Notes under the pieces: generated by a model
Seen by the model: the letters and a program-made list of their open reading frames with translations, nothing else
Told to the model about the DNA's origin: nothing
Databases searched by the model: none
Position numbers and translations under genes: made by a program
Shown: piece after piece, positions 1-11,444 of the stretch
Layout: the number at the start of each line of letters is the position of its first letter
How positions within the stretch are numbered: the stretch's first letter is position 1
Assembly: GCF_964026445.1 (NCBI RefSeq)
Contig: NZ_OZ032150.1
Location: 1,116,001-1,180,000 of the forward strand
From: Rickettsia endosymbiont of Cantharis rufa
Lineage (GTDB): Bacteria > Pseudomonadota > Alphaproteobacteria > Rickettsiales > Rickettsiaceae
Length of the DNA stretch: 64,000 nucleotides
Reading direction: 5' to 3'

Positions 1-951
1 GAAAGATTTGGTGCCAAGTATTATTGCTCTTTTATGATCTTGCAAAGCTCCGGCAACTATTTCCGAGGCAGAGGCAGAATTACCGTTTATTAAAACTATC
101 ATAGGTACTTTGGGAGCTTTTAACGAAAACTCATTTGCTTTAGTTTCGCTATTACTTGACGAGGTTCTACCTTTTGTTGTTACAATTACACCGGAATCAA
201 TAAAATAATCACTAACAGCAATAGCTTGATCGAGTATACCACCGGCATTATTACGTAAATCTAGAATTATACCTTTAAGATTATCTTTACTTTCAGCTTT
301 TAACTTCTTTACTGCTGCCTTCAGCTCAGAAATTGTTGATTCATTAAAAGTAGTTATACGTATATATGCAATATTATTCTTTTCTAAATGTGCTTTTATC
401 GGCTTGATTTTTACTATTTCACGAGTAAGTTCTATTTCTTGCGGTTTTACCTCTTCTTCCTTAATTATCAACAATTTAACCTTAGTACCAGGGGTACCAC
501 GCATTTCTTTTATAGCTTTATTAGGACCAAGCGTAGAAACCAACTCGTCATTCACCCCTACTATGTAATCTCCGCCTTTAAGCCCTGCTTTGAAAGCCGG
601 TAAATCATCAATAGGGGATATTATCTTAATTACTCCACTATCATACATTATTTCAACACCGATTCCGCCAAACTCACCTTTTGTAAAAGTAAAAATATCT
701 TCTAAATCTTCATCGGTATAATAACTTGAATGGGGATCAAGTGAATTTAACATGCCGTTAATTGCTTCATCTATCATTTTTTGCTTATCGGGTACCTGTA
801 CGTAATCCTTTTCAATACGTTCAAATACTTCTTGAAATTGCTTATAAGCTTCCTGATTTGATATTTTATTCTCGGGTTCTTTTTCTTCTTCTGCAAATGC
901 ACAAATAGAATTTATAATAAAAAATAGTGCTATAATTAAACGTAATAACAT
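1..951 (-). CDS. ctp: Carboxyl-terminal processing protease Ctp (S41 family), 3' end beyond window
   Basis: Periplasmic serine protease that trims or degrades proteins from their C-terminus. The first ~317 residues are visible. Residues 1-20 form a signal peptide (MLLRLIIALFFIINSICAFA). A PDZ domain lies at about 85-170 (FGGIGVE, GLKAGDYIVGVND). The S41 core carries the nucleophile motif NGNSASASEIVAG near residues 288-300, and the general-base Lys is expected in 'GTKSF' right at the window edge (about residue 315). The start ATG at 951 has GGAG a few bases upstream. The gene reads out of the window, so its length and C-terminus are unknown. An A-type palindromic repeat separates it from parE. 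Confidence 0.93.
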   Translation of the reverse strand, partial: MLLRLIIALFFIINSICAFAEEEKEPENKISNQEAYKQFQEVFERIEKDYVQVPDKQKMIDEAINGMLNSLDPHSSYYTDEDLEDIFTFTKGEFGGIGVEIMYDSGVIKIISPIDDLPAFKAGLKGGDYIVGVNDELVSTLGPNKAIKEMRGTPGTKVKLLIIKEEEVKPQEIELTREIVKIKPIKAHLEKNNIAYIRITTFNESTISELKAAVKKLKAESKDNLKGIILDLRNNAGGILDQAIAVSDYFIDSGVIVTTKGRTSSSNSETKANEFSLKAPKVPMIVLINGNSASASEIVAGALQDHKRAIILGTKSF

Positions 952-990
952 AATACTCCAAGTATGTGTGTTTTTAAATTTTCAGTAAAA

Positions 991-1075
991 CGTCATTGCG
1001 AGGAGCGAAGCGACGCGGCAATCTTGTCAAACTTCCTGAGATTGCCACGCTTCTTGCAGTCGCTCGTAATAACGA

Positions 1076-1076
<1 letters not shown>
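991..1076. repeat. Palindromic repeat, type A
   Basis: The arms cgtcattgcgaggagcg and the degenerate cgctcgtaataacgac are inverted copies. Between them are the inner pair gcggcaatct / agattgccacgc. The repeat fills the gap between ctp and parE and its last base is the first base of the parE stop triplet. The same arms recur at many sites in this window. Confidence 0.8.
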
Positions 1077-3067
<1,991 letters not shown>

Positions 3068-3175
3068 TTAGAGATTCAATTAATTATTTTCTTTCCTAAA
3101 TTAAACTATTTAACTCAAGAAAGCAATTAAGCTTTAAAGAAATTGTTTGTATTGTTGTATGGAGCGAATTACCTA

Positions 3176-3364
3176 TGTCACCCCGTGGCTTGACCTATAG
3201 TACCGGACGATTTTTATTCTGTGTCATTCCCGCGGAAGCGGGATCCATTATTTTAAAGCCATTTTAAAGCTTAATTTGAAAAGTAAAAAATCTTTGAAAT
3301 TAAGCTTTGTTAAAAGCTCGATTTATTTCGCTTTACCCCGGATTCCGCTTTCGCGGGAATGACA
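3176..3364. repeat. Half of a type C repeat followed by a full type B palindromic repeat
   Basis: Positions 3176-3196 match one arm of the type C repeat (tgtcaccccgtggcttgacc) with no partner arm. Positions 3222-3364 form a type B palindrome: tgtcattcccgcggaagcgg at the left and ccgctttcgcgggaatgaca at the right, with an AT-rich centre. It ends 3 bases from the stop codon of the next gene. Confidence 0.75.
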
Positions 3365-3367
3365 TAA

Positions 3368-5275
3368 TTAATTATATCCCTTAGCTTTGCTTAACATGCA
3401 TGCTATATTACTACTACCTCTTGCTAAGGCAATATCTAATGGATATTGGCATTCATCATTTAGAGTAGAAATTTTAATGCCTCGTATTACTAAATATTTT
3501 GCTAAATAGTAATTATCATTGTAAGTAGCAGCAGTTAGTAATGTTTCACCTAGTCCACTCTTTTCTTGCAATATCGGATAAACGTCAAGTAACGCACGCA
3601 ACCCAAAAAGATTATTTTTATCAACTGCTCTAAAAGCATTATCTACTGCCTTACAATAAGATAGATTGGCATAAATATCTTTCTTTTTATTTATATCATT
3701 ATCATATTTAATAAAGCTATCTACAACTTTTCTTCTTTCGGCACTTGCTATCCACTCTTCTTTCTTTTGGAATAGCCCTATATATGCATACATATCCATT
3801 TGCTCTAAAGTCGCCTGCTCTGTCAGTTTACCAAGAACTATATCATCATCAGGTAAAAGTAACATTTGCGTTTCATCTTTAACAAATTTTGTTGCTGATT
3901 CCGATGTTTCATTATTTACGTTATTATCTTGCTCTTGAATTGTAACGTTTGGAGAGCTTACCGGCGGTGCTTTCTCTTGATTATTTGTAGTTTGGCTATT
4001 CTTAACTTGCTTCTCTAAAGACTGAGATTGATTCGGTTTTACTACAACAACAGGTATAAGCGGAGTATTCCAATCTTGTTTTTTTGGAACATCTGAAACA
4101 GCAACAAATGCCTCTTTCGAGTTATTTATTTCTGCCGAAGAATCGGTTGTAGGAACTACTTTAGGCGGAGTACTAACAGGTGCATTCGGGCTAATCGGCG
4201 TTATCAGCTGTGTAGAAGGTTGATTAGTCGGCATTACCGGAGGTGGAGGTACATTACTAGGTACTACTGAAGTTTCTGCAATAGGTACTGTTACCGGCAT
4301 GGTACTTGGATTAGTGTCTTGGGTTATAGGTAGGCTAGCAGGTGGAGAAACAGCAGGCATATTAGGTATAGACGGTGTTGCCGGCGATTCTACCGGTGTT
4401 ACACTTTCTTCCTCTTTATTAGCATCAAGAGGTGGATTAAGCGGGATAGGCTTATGCACGGGCGGTAAATTTGCAGGTTTATATATTTGTACCGGTCGCT
4501 GCGGAGGTACTACATAACTTCCTGCTTGAGCCGGAGGCATAGATACCAGCGGCCTTGGTACGTTAGGAGTTATAATATTGGAAGATAGATTTGTATCATC
4601 ATGTGCATTAGAAGCAATTTTATCATCACGCATTTCATTACTTGTAGCACTAGGTAACTTTGTATTACCAATATCTATAAAGGATTCAGATGTTTCTGAT
4701 TCATTAGGTTCTTGTTGCGTAACTTGCCTATCTGGCGTGTTGTCATTAGAAACTAAATTTGTACTATTTTCATGATCCGTATTTGTATGAGCATCATTAC
4801 TTGCAGCACTAGGTAACTTTGCATTACCAATATCTATAAAAGGTTCAGATGCCTCGGTTTCATTAGATTCATGAATGTCATGAGAAACTAAATTTGTACT
4901 ATTTTCATGATCCGTATTTGTATGAGCATCATTACTTGCAGCACTAGGCAATGCTGCATTACCGACATCTATAAACGGCTCAGCATGTTCATTTTCATTA
5001 GGCTCTTGTGAAGCTAGCTTTGGTTCTTCTTGATTAGCTACTTTAGTTTGTTCATTCGCCTGTTTAGGAGGTATATCTTTCTTTTTTGGTTTACTAAAAA
5101 ATTGTTTAAATTTATCAAAAATAGAGACATCAGAATTAGAACTAACTTTCTTATCGTCGGTATTTACTTCGGTAGCCGGTAATGAGGGGGGTAATGGGGG
5201 AGGTGAAGCATAGCTTTGCACTGCAACCAATAGCAGATTGATAAAAAATAATATCTTATATAATTTATTTAACAT
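3368..5275 (-). CDS. Secreted proline-rich protein with tandem repeats and ankyrin-like C-terminus
   Basis: About 635 residues of unknown function. The start is placed at MLNKLYKILFFINLLL because AAGGA lies 8 bases upstream and a signal peptide follows directly (cleavage near QSYA-S); the frame stays open about 20 codons further upstream but that part is repeat-derived DNA. Residues 80-220 contain three copies of a ~45-residue unit centred on 'FIDIGNxKLPSA'. Residues 230-430 are very rich in Pro, Ser and Thr. The C-terminal ~110 residues resemble two ankyrin repeats (GETLLTAATYNDNYYLAKYLV, YPLDIALARGS). A signal peptide plus ankyrin repeats fits an exported host-interaction protein, but that is inference. 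Confidence 0.7.
   Translation of the reverse strand: MLNKLYKILFFINLLLVAVQSYASPPPLPPSLPATEVNTDDKKVSSNSDVSIFDKFKQFFSKPKKKDIPPKQANEQTKVANQEEPKLASQEPNENEHAEPFIDVGNAALPSAASNDAHTNTDHENSTNLVSHDIHESNETEASEPFIDIGNAKLPSAASNDAHTNTDHENSTNLVSNDNTPDRQVTQQEPNESETSESFIDIGNTKLPSATSNEMRDDKIASNAHDDTNLSSNIITPNVPRPLVSMPPAQAGSYVVPPQRPVQIYKPANLPPVHKPIPLNPPLDANKEEESVTPVESPATPSIPNMPAVSPPASLPITQDTNPSTMPVTVPIAETSVVPSNVPPPPVMPTNQPSTQLITPISPNAPVSTPPKVVPTTDSSAEINNSKEAFVAVSDVPKKQDWNTPLIPVVVVKPNQSQSLEKQVKNSQTTNNQEKAPPVSSPNVTIQEQDNNVNNETSESATKFVKDETQMLLLPDDDIVLGKLTEQATLEQMDMYAYIGLFQKKEEWIASAERRKVVDSFIKYDNDINKKKDIYANLSYCKAVDNAFRAVDKNNLFGLRALLDVYPILQEKSGLGETLLTAATYNDNYYLAKYLVIRGIKISTLNDECQYPLDIALARGSSNIACMLSKAKGYN
4640..4985. 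repeat. Intragenic tandem repeat, 135-bp unit
   Basis: Inside the secreted protein gene. The motif catgatccgtatttgtatga occurs at 4771 and again at 4906, exactly 135 bases (45 codons) apart, and a third, more diverged unit lies on the 4640-4690 side. The unit length is a multiple of three, so gain or loss of a unit would keep the frame. Such arrays often vary in copy number between strains. Confidence 0.7.
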
Positions 5276-5303
5276 ATAATTCCTTATTAAATAATTACAA
5301 ACA

Positions 5304-5479
5304 GATGCCATTCCCGCATGGCGTTGTTGCGTGTACACTTGATGTTATCCCCGCGTAGACGGGGATCCAGAAAAATAACTTCAATATTGATATAAAAGTT
5401 ACATATTTGATAAAATAAACATACAAAGAACTAAGTTTTTTATATGTTTTACTGAATTTCCGCCTACGCGGGAATGACA
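5304..5479. repeat. Type B palindromic repeat plus a repeat remnant
   Basis: A full element runs from ttatccccgcgtagacgggg (about 5344) to cgcctacgcgggaatgaca (ending 5479). A broken half, ccattcccgcatgg, sits just before it at 5307-5320. It lies between popZ and the secreted protein gene. Confidence 0.75.
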
Positions 5480-5484
5480 TCTAC

Positions 5485-5883
5485 CTACCTCCTACTATTC
5501 TGCACCAATTTCTTTATTTCAATCTCTACTAACTCTTTAACAAGTAAAGGTAGATTTTTATCGAGCCAAACTTTAAGTTCTGGTTTTAACATCTGGGTGA
5601 CTAATTCTTCAAGTGCATTTTTAGATGAAATATTGCTATCCAGCTTTTTATCTTTAATGGTATCGGTAAAATTTTTAAAAATATCACCTACCTCTTCAGC
5701 AGATTTAGTTGATATTAGCTTTTCTTCTTTCTCTTGATTTACTATTTCCGTTAGCTCTAATATATCTTCATCTTCACTATCATTTTCATAAATAGGATTT
5801 TTACGCTCGTTAATTACTCCTTTGATCGATTTTAATATGTCTTCTATAGACATATCTTGATTTTTCTTACTTTCTGTACTCAC
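5485..5883 (-). CDS. PopZ-like polar organizing protein (DUF2497 family)
   Basis: 132 residues. The N-terminal helix MSIEDILKSIKGVI and the C-terminal block LVTQMLKPELKVWLDKNLP...LVEIEIKKL are the two conserved parts of the alphaproteobacterial DUF2497/PopZ family; an acidic, low-complexity linker joins them, as in PopZ. In Caulobacter PopZ self-assembles at cell poles and tethers the chromosome origin through the ParB complex. Here the role is inferred from family only. It starts one base from the end of tolC on the same strand, so the two are probably cotranscribed. The short linker compared with Caulobacter is a visible difference. Confidence 0.75.
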   Translation of the reverse strand: MSTESKKNQDMSIEDILKSIKGVINERKNPIYENDSEDEDILELTEIVNQEKEEKLISTKSAEEVGDIFKNFTDTIKDKKLDSNISSKNALEELVTQMLKPELKVWLDKNLPLLVKELVEIEIKKLVQNSRR

Positions 5884-5884
5884 G

Positions 5885-7249
5885 TTAGAAACCTATAAAC
5901 ATTTTCTTTTTAATAGTCTTAAACTCTTCTTCAGGACTAAAATATTTTACTTTAAGTTTTAAACTTTGAGCCGTTAGCTCACCGGTTAACAATTTCATTT
6001 GATATGCCGTAAGTACTGAGGCTTTATACGCATCCACACGAGTTATTTTCGCTTCATATAATTTTTCTTCAGCAGTTAAAACATCTAATATTGTTTTAGA
6101 CCCGACAATTTCTTCTTGCACCGTACCGTCATATGATATTTGAGCAGCATCCACTCCTTGATTAGCTGCAACAATACGAGATTTTGCCGCTTCAAACCCC
6201 TCCCATACACTTACAACGCCTGCTTGTGTTTGTTTTATCGTACTATCAAGCTGAACTGCACTATTTCTCGTTTGGTTTTTAGCCGATCTGATTTTTGAAT
6301 ATTGAGCTCCTCCATCTGGATAAATAGGTATATTTACCGAAAGAATAGTAGTATAGCTTTTATTGTTTATATTTTGAACAGCTGCATCTTGTGGATTATA
6401 GTTAGTTCTACCTGATTGCAACTTTACGCTTACTTGTGGCAATAATTTTCCTTTCTGCACCATTTCCAAAGCTTTCGCCGAAGTTACGTTATGTCTTGCC
6501 GAATCAATATCAGGATTTAACTTAGCGGCTTTTTTTGTTAACTCATTCAATGAAGCAGGCAATTTATCAGGTAAATTAGGCATAGTTATATCAGTAGCCT
6601 CTATTCCGAATACTTTAATAAAATTTGCTTTTTTTCCTTGAAAATCGGCATAGGCAGCTAGTTTATTTGTTTCTGCTGCTGCAAGCCCTGCTCTTGCAGT
6701 TGCTATATCTATTACCGTTGCTTCCCCTAGTTTTAATTTCTCTTCAACAGTGTTAACTTGTTGTATGTTAGTACGAACCCTACTTTCAGAAATATCATAT
6801 TTCTCTTTGCTCTCAAAACAATCAAGATAAGCAGTTATTAAATTTAATAATATTTTTTGTTCACCGGCATAATATTCGCCTCGTGACGCTCTAAACCCTG
6901 ATTGAGCAGCTTTAAGAGCCGCAACACTAGAACCACCGCTAAATAATGATTGCTCAATTGTTAATGCACCTTGATTGCTATCCGTCTCTCTTGGAGTAAG
7001 ACCAAGCCTATCAGCATATTTTTTATTATATTTAGTCTTGCTATTTTGTCTATTAATCTGCAATCCGGCATTAGGCATGAACCCTGAGAAAGCTTGAGGG
7101 AACTGCTCAATCGCGTTTAAAAACTTAATTCTAGCAATTTTCAGCTCCTCATTATTCTTATACCCTTCAGTTAAAGCTTCCTGCAAATCAACAGCAGCAA
7201 CCGAGCCGGTTAGTAATAATGTAATAATAAATGTAGTGAATTTACGCAT
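5885..7249 (-). CDS. tolC: TolC-family outer membrane efflux protein
   Basis: 454 residues with a signal peptide (MRKFTTFIITLLLTGSVAA) and two OEP repeats, the layout of the trimeric TolC channel: residues ~20-215 (VDLQEALTEGYKNNEELKIA...) and ~230-430 (LNPDIDSARHNV...). The exit duct would connect inner-membrane type I secretion or efflux pumps to the outside. In Rickettsia TolC is linked to secretion of ankyrin proteins (family knowledge), which is suggestive beside the ankyrin-like secreted protein two genes downstream. The next gene, popZ-like, follows after 1 base. The ~210-bp gap at its 5' side separates it from a divergent gene and must hold both promoters. Confidence 0.9.
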   Translation of the reverse strand: MRKFTTFIITLLLTGSVAAVDLQEALTEGYKNNEELKIARIKFLNAIEQFPQAFSGFMPNAGLQINRQNSKTKYNKKYADRLGLTPRETDSNQGALTIEQSLFSGGSSVAALKAAQSGFRASRGEYYAGEQKILLNLITAYLDCFESKEKYDISESRVRTNIQQVNTVEEKLKLGEATVIDIATARAGLAAAETNKLAAYADFQGKKANFIKVFGIEATDITMPNLPDKLPASLNELTKKAAKLNPDIDSARHNVTSAKALEMVQKGKLLPQVSVKLQSGRTNYNPQDAAVQNINNKSYTTILSVNIPIYPDGGAQYSKIRSAKNQTRNSAVQLDSTIKQTQAGVVSVWEGFEAAKSRIVAANQGVDAAQISYDGTVQEEIVGSKTILDVLTAEEKLYEAKITRVDAYKASVLTAYQMKLLTGELTAQSLKLKVKYFSPEEEFKTIKKKMFIGF

Positions 7250-7466
7250 AAATTTTTTGAATAATTGATAATATGTTAGTTAGATTAGTTTAATCTCTCA
7301 AGAATATAGCTATTTCTTAGTAAAACAATATAAATCTATTGTAGTAATATTAGCACGTAATATAACAAAAATTAATCTTAAGGGCAATGATAACTATTTT
7401 ACATTTTATTTTATGGTTATAAAGCTTTAAGTTTAATTAGCATTTAGTAACAAAATAATAATTTTT

Positions 7467-8657
7467 ATGTCTATAATTGATTTTTCTCGTTTCAGTGGAT
7501 TAAATAGAGAGCAGCAAGAAGAGCTACGAAGACTTTTAATAAAATTAAATAGTTTTACGAAATCTTTAAAAATAAACGTGAAGGATTTAGAAGATCATTT
7601 ATTTAATATTTTGAAAAACTCCTTAAACGAATTATCTCACACTAAAAATATAGATGTAGAGGAAATAGAAAGACTTTTTAATAGCACAATCCAAGAATCT
7701 CTAACTACTTTATCTGAAGCACTCGAGAAAGCATATCAAGAACAGTTAAAAACAAAAGATATCTTTTTATTTGACGGGATTATTGTAGAAAAATGTTTAA
7801 ACGTTTTAGAACAAGTTTTAAAATTTCAGCAAGAATTAGATAAACTCTATCCAGGAGCTTCTAAAAAAATTATAGGATCGTTAGAAAATATATTAGTCGC
7901 GGTTATTTCAACTCAAATGCCGATTCTTGGGATATTTATACAAACAAGCGGTATATTTGAGAAAGTAAATAACCTTATTGATCATGAAAAATTATTACCA
8001 AAAGTAACAAAATTGCATAATGACATAAAAGAAATGAGGGAAGAGGCTAAATCTAATGAGAAGCTTGAAAGCATCTATGAAAAAGCCAAAAAAGTTGCCG
8101 CAATTTCAGAAATATCAAAAGAACCACCTCGAAAAATTATTGAAATAACAAAAAAAAACCTTAGTAATAAAGCTTCCTTAGAGAATGTTGTAGAGGCTGT
8201 TAAATATATACCAAAAAGTAAAAATGCAGTAGAAGAAAAAATAGCAGAACTAAGAAACAATATTGAAGGTGCAATTCCGAAAGATATAAATATTGACAAA
8301 TTGAACTCCGTGAAGAATACTATTTCCGGTAATCTAAATGAAACTAAAACAGAATTGTTAGAAGTACTAAATCCGGAAACTTCTTTTGCTGAAAAGATAA
8401 CTTCTTTATATAAAGCAGCAGAAAAAACTGCGGAAATTGCAAGTGATGTAAAAAAAATAGTAGGAGCAATACCGGGAAGTAAAGAACTTGAAAATGTTAT
8501 AAGTTTAGCAATAAAAACTAACTTATTACCGACTCCGGTCTTAGCGGTTGCAAAGTTAACTCCTGATATAGCTAACTTAGTTAATATAGGTAAAGCAGTG
8601 GTTACGATCCTTTCTAAAACACAAAACTTAACTCAACAACAAGGAAGAGCAAAATAG
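7467..8657 (+). CDS. Hypothetical helical protein
   Basis: 396 residues, family not recognised. There is no signal peptide. The sequence is almost wholly predicted helix with many Lys/Glu heptads (for example 60-125 and 180-330), suggesting coiled coils. Residues ~130-165 (ENILVAVISTQMPILGIFIQ) and ~355-385 (TNLLPTPVLAVAKLTPDIAN) are the only hydrophobic stretches and could sit at a membrane. Its stop overlaps the GTG start of the next gene by one base (TAGTG), so the two form a translationally coupled pair. Divergent from tolC. Confidence 0.65.
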   Translation: MSIIDFSRFSGLNREQQEELRRLLIKLNSFTKSLKINVKDLEDHLFNILKNSLNELSHTKNIDVEEIERLFNSTIQESLTTLSEALEKAYQEQLKTKDIFLFDGIIVEKCLNVLEQVLKFQQELDKLYPGASKKIIGSLENILVAVISTQMPILGIFIQTSGIFEKVNNLIDHEKLLPKVTKLHNDIKEMREEAKSNEKLESIYEKAKKVAAISEISKEPPRKIIEITKKNLSNKASLENVVEAVKYIPKSKNAVEEKIAELRNNIEGAIPKDINIDKLNSVKNTISGNLNETKTELLEVLNPETSFAEKITSLYKAAEKTAEIASDVKKIVGAIPGSKELENVISLAIKTNLLPTPVLAVAKLTPDIANLVNIGKAVVTILSKTQNLTQQQGRAK

Positions 8658-9064
8658 TGTCTAATTCTAATACTTTAATTGCCTTAGGCTGCTTAGCATT
8701 ACTAGTAATATTTTTAATATACCAGAAAATAGCGGCACGTAAAAAAAATATATTACCTACTGAAGGAGGTAATTTTGACGACTCGCCAAATATTGCTCTT
8801 AATAATAACAAACCGAAAAATAAGAAACTAACATTACAAGAAAGGATAGAATTATCTTGGAAATTCCTTTATGACATCACAGAAATTATTTTAAATAAAT
8901 TCTCTAAAGAAGATGTTATTCAAGTGAACAAATGCGGTCAGGTTTTACTTGATAACGGTGTTAGATATGAACATGTAGTCGACCTTGCAATCCCTCAAGT
9001 TAAGTCTCATACTCAAGCAGCTGAACAAGAACAATCTAAGGGCAAAAAAGCTCTAGGGGTGTAA
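8657..9064 (+). CDS. Hypothetical single-pass membrane protein
   Basis: 135 residues from a GTG start that shares its G with the stop codon of the preceding gene. Residues ~7-24 (LIALGCLALLVIFLIYQK) form one transmembrane helix with a positive flank (KIAARKK), so the C-terminal ~110 residues are probably cytoplasmic. The soluble part has a conserved-looking block (LTLQERIELSWKFLYDITEIIL). No family recognised. Coupling to the upstream helical protein suggests a complex, for example a membrane anchor for it (inference). Confidence 0.65.
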   Translation: MSNSNTLIALGCLALLVIFLIYQKIAARKKNILPTEGGNFDDSPNIALNNNKPKNKKLTLQERIELSWKFLYDITEIILNKFSKEDVIQVNKCGQVLLDNGVRYEHVVDLAIPQVKSHTQAAEQEQSKGKKALGV

Positions 9065-9261
9065 TACCTTTTTTTTGAAGAGTAGTATTTTATACTTCTC
9101 CGTAGGTTTAAAATCAATTATGTTTTTTATCTTTTACTTATATAAAATATAATTTTTTAGCAGCTTATTCCTAAATAGTGAGCTTTTTTAGGAATACACT
9201 CCGATTAAGTTAGATTATAAAAGGCAGCATTCTTAGCTAAATAAGTAAATTTTATTAAATT

Positions 9262-10066
9262 ATGTCTAATATATATCTTATTACTATATCGTTTAACAAA
9301 AGTAAGTAATTCTTATTAAGGGATTATGGGAAGGCTTGGCATTTACTTTGTAGTTTTATCGGTGCTTTATACCAAAACGGTAATATATTAAATAATGGAG
9401 AATTTTTTAGTCCAACAAAAAATAAATTGATCTTTTGTGCAGTAATTCCTAATAACGATGCTTTGCATGATTCACATTTAAGCTATCCTGCATTGAAAGA
9501 TAAAGATGAATTAGAGCAATTGGATGTGGTAATTAGTTATAAAATAACAGCAGACTATGTTAGTGAAACACCTATTGATATCAAAAAAAATATTGAAAAT
9601 GTAAAATTTCTTTATTTATATCCTATTTCATGGTCAAAAGCTTATGAGGAGCAACTTGTATTACGTACAGATGAGAGGAAATATCTACCTTTATATATAA
9701 TAAATGATAAGGACCGATATCTTGGAGGAACAATTACTTCTTGGAAAAATGATTATGCGGCGACTCGCAGATTATGGCTTTCAAGCTATAAAAAATTAGA
9801 ACCGTTAATGGAAGGACAATTAGCAGAATTAGATAGTGATATTTCTATAGAAGGAAGAAAAATTAGTAGGCGAGTACAAAAATGTTTAAAAAAAGAAAGT
9901 TTTTTATCTTATAGCAGAACCGGCATCAGGAAACTCATATGCACGTTCTAATTATTCAAATTGCCCATCTTGTGAAAAAGATTGGCAATTAAAAATAACG
10001 TTTCATGGAATATTTGATTATAAATGTAATAAATGCCTTTTGTTAGGTTATGAACTTCATAGTTAA
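9262..10066 (+). pseudogene. DUF2310 zinc-ribbon protein, broken by a stop and a frameshift
   Basis: Reading the three segments together gives a ~268-residue protein. It starts with ATG at 9262 (MSNIYLITISFNKSK), meets an in-frame TAA at 9307, continues in the same frame (YGKAWHLLCSFIGALYQNG...) and, at the T6 run near 9900, shifts into the +2 frame. There the C-terminus reads FYLIAEPASG...NCPSCEKDW...GIFDYKCNKC and ends with TAA at 10064-10066. Two CxxC pairs form the zinc ribbon typical of the DUF2310 family of possible nucleic-acid-binding proteins. Removing one T restores the frame. An open frame from TTG at 9427 to 9951 is only the middle part. Confidence 0.8.
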
Positions 10067-10110
10067 TTTTGTTTTCTAGAGGTATCTTACATATTCCTAA
10101 TTACGCCTGT

Positions 10111-11444
10111 TTAAACAAATCCGTTAACTTGATGTTCCCAAAGCTCTTTAAACTTACCATTTTGCTTGCGGACTAGTTCCTTAAAATTACCACCTTCCAC
10201 GAGCTCACCTTTATCCATAACAATAGTCCTATCCATATGTTTAATGGTAGATAATCTATAAGCTATAGCAATTATAGTTACATTATCAATATCAAGCATA
10301 GTATTAATAGATTTTTGTATTTCTTGCTCGGTATGACTATCAAGGCTTGAAGTTGCTTCATCTAGAATCAAGATTGGGGCGTTTTTAAGAATAGCACGAG
10401 CAATTGCTATACGTTGCCTCTGTTCACCGCTTAGCTTTACTCCTCTCTCGCCGACAATTGCGTTATATTTATCCGGTAAACTTTCGATAAATTCATGGAT
10501 ATTTGCAGCTTTGGCGGCATTTTCTATTTCATCTAGCGAAGCATTTTTTAGCATAACCGATATTCTCACCGATGGAGCGATGGAAAAGCATAATATCTTG
10601 AGGGATTAACGATACCTACTCCCGCAAGCTGTCAGTGGAAATATCGTAAATAGTTTGGTTATCGATTATAATATCTCCGATTCCGGTTTTAAAATTTTTC
10701 AGCAATAATGCAATTAGAGTAGATTTACCGCTACATAAATGCCCTACAATATCAACCTTTTCACCGACTTTAATATGTAAGCTAGGGGATTGAAATATAC
10801 TACTACCTTCGTTATAAGCAAAAGATATATCCTTAAATATAATCTCACCTTTAGAAATTTTTAATTTGACTGCATTTTCTTTATCTATGTTATCTTGCGG
10901 GATTTGCATTATCGTAAAGCTCGATCGAAAAGCGGCTACATCTTCTAAAAAGTCCTTAACTGCCATAATAGCATGCCAAGAATTTTCAGCAAATAGAAAC
11001 GTTAGTGACATAATAAAAGCAATGTCACCAATGCTAATCTCCCCTAGATTACGCAAATGAATCACATATATAAGTACCACTATCACATATACCCAATATA
11101 CTAAAGATAATATTTATAATATTTAATCGTTAAAGGGTTGTGTACGTTACGATTATAATCTTGTACTTTATTTAATTCTCGTTTTTTTTGTTGCAAATGA
11201 GAAAATTATAAAGATGTTTGTAATGCAATCAGCTACTATACCAAATAAATTATACCACGAATCCTGCTTATCCTGCTCCATTTTGGCAAGCTTGGTAAAA
11301 AACCTTAATGCAAGCGGTAAATAAACAGCAGTAAAGCCAATAATAACGGTAAATATTTTAATATTAGTATAGGCAAGAGTAATCCCTGAAAATAGTGTAA
11401 TGAGTAGAGGGTTGCTTAATTTCCACTCAATAGATTGATACATT
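10111..11444 (-). pseudogene. ABC exporter (MsbA-like) remnant, N-terminus lost at an IS1 insertion
   Basis: Three open segments (10111-10569, 10616-11086, and 11168 up to the IS edge) together cover the back of the membrane domain and the whole ATPase of a half-size exporter. They resemble the intact exporter at 23031-24800: compare SAHIHEVIDNLPD with KAANIHEFIESLPD. Frames break near 10600 and 11100-11160. Even in the open parts active-site motifs have changed: Walker A reads GHLCSGKST, the signature LSGEQ instead of LSGGQ, and the switch His is Tyr (AIAYRLST). The missing N-terminal third would lie beyond the IS1 copy but is not there, so a rearrangement removed it. Confidence 0.85.

Noticed and set aside
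5295..5480. A 61-residue ORF (FWIPVYAGI...)
   Set aside because: Pure translation of palindromic repeat DNA.
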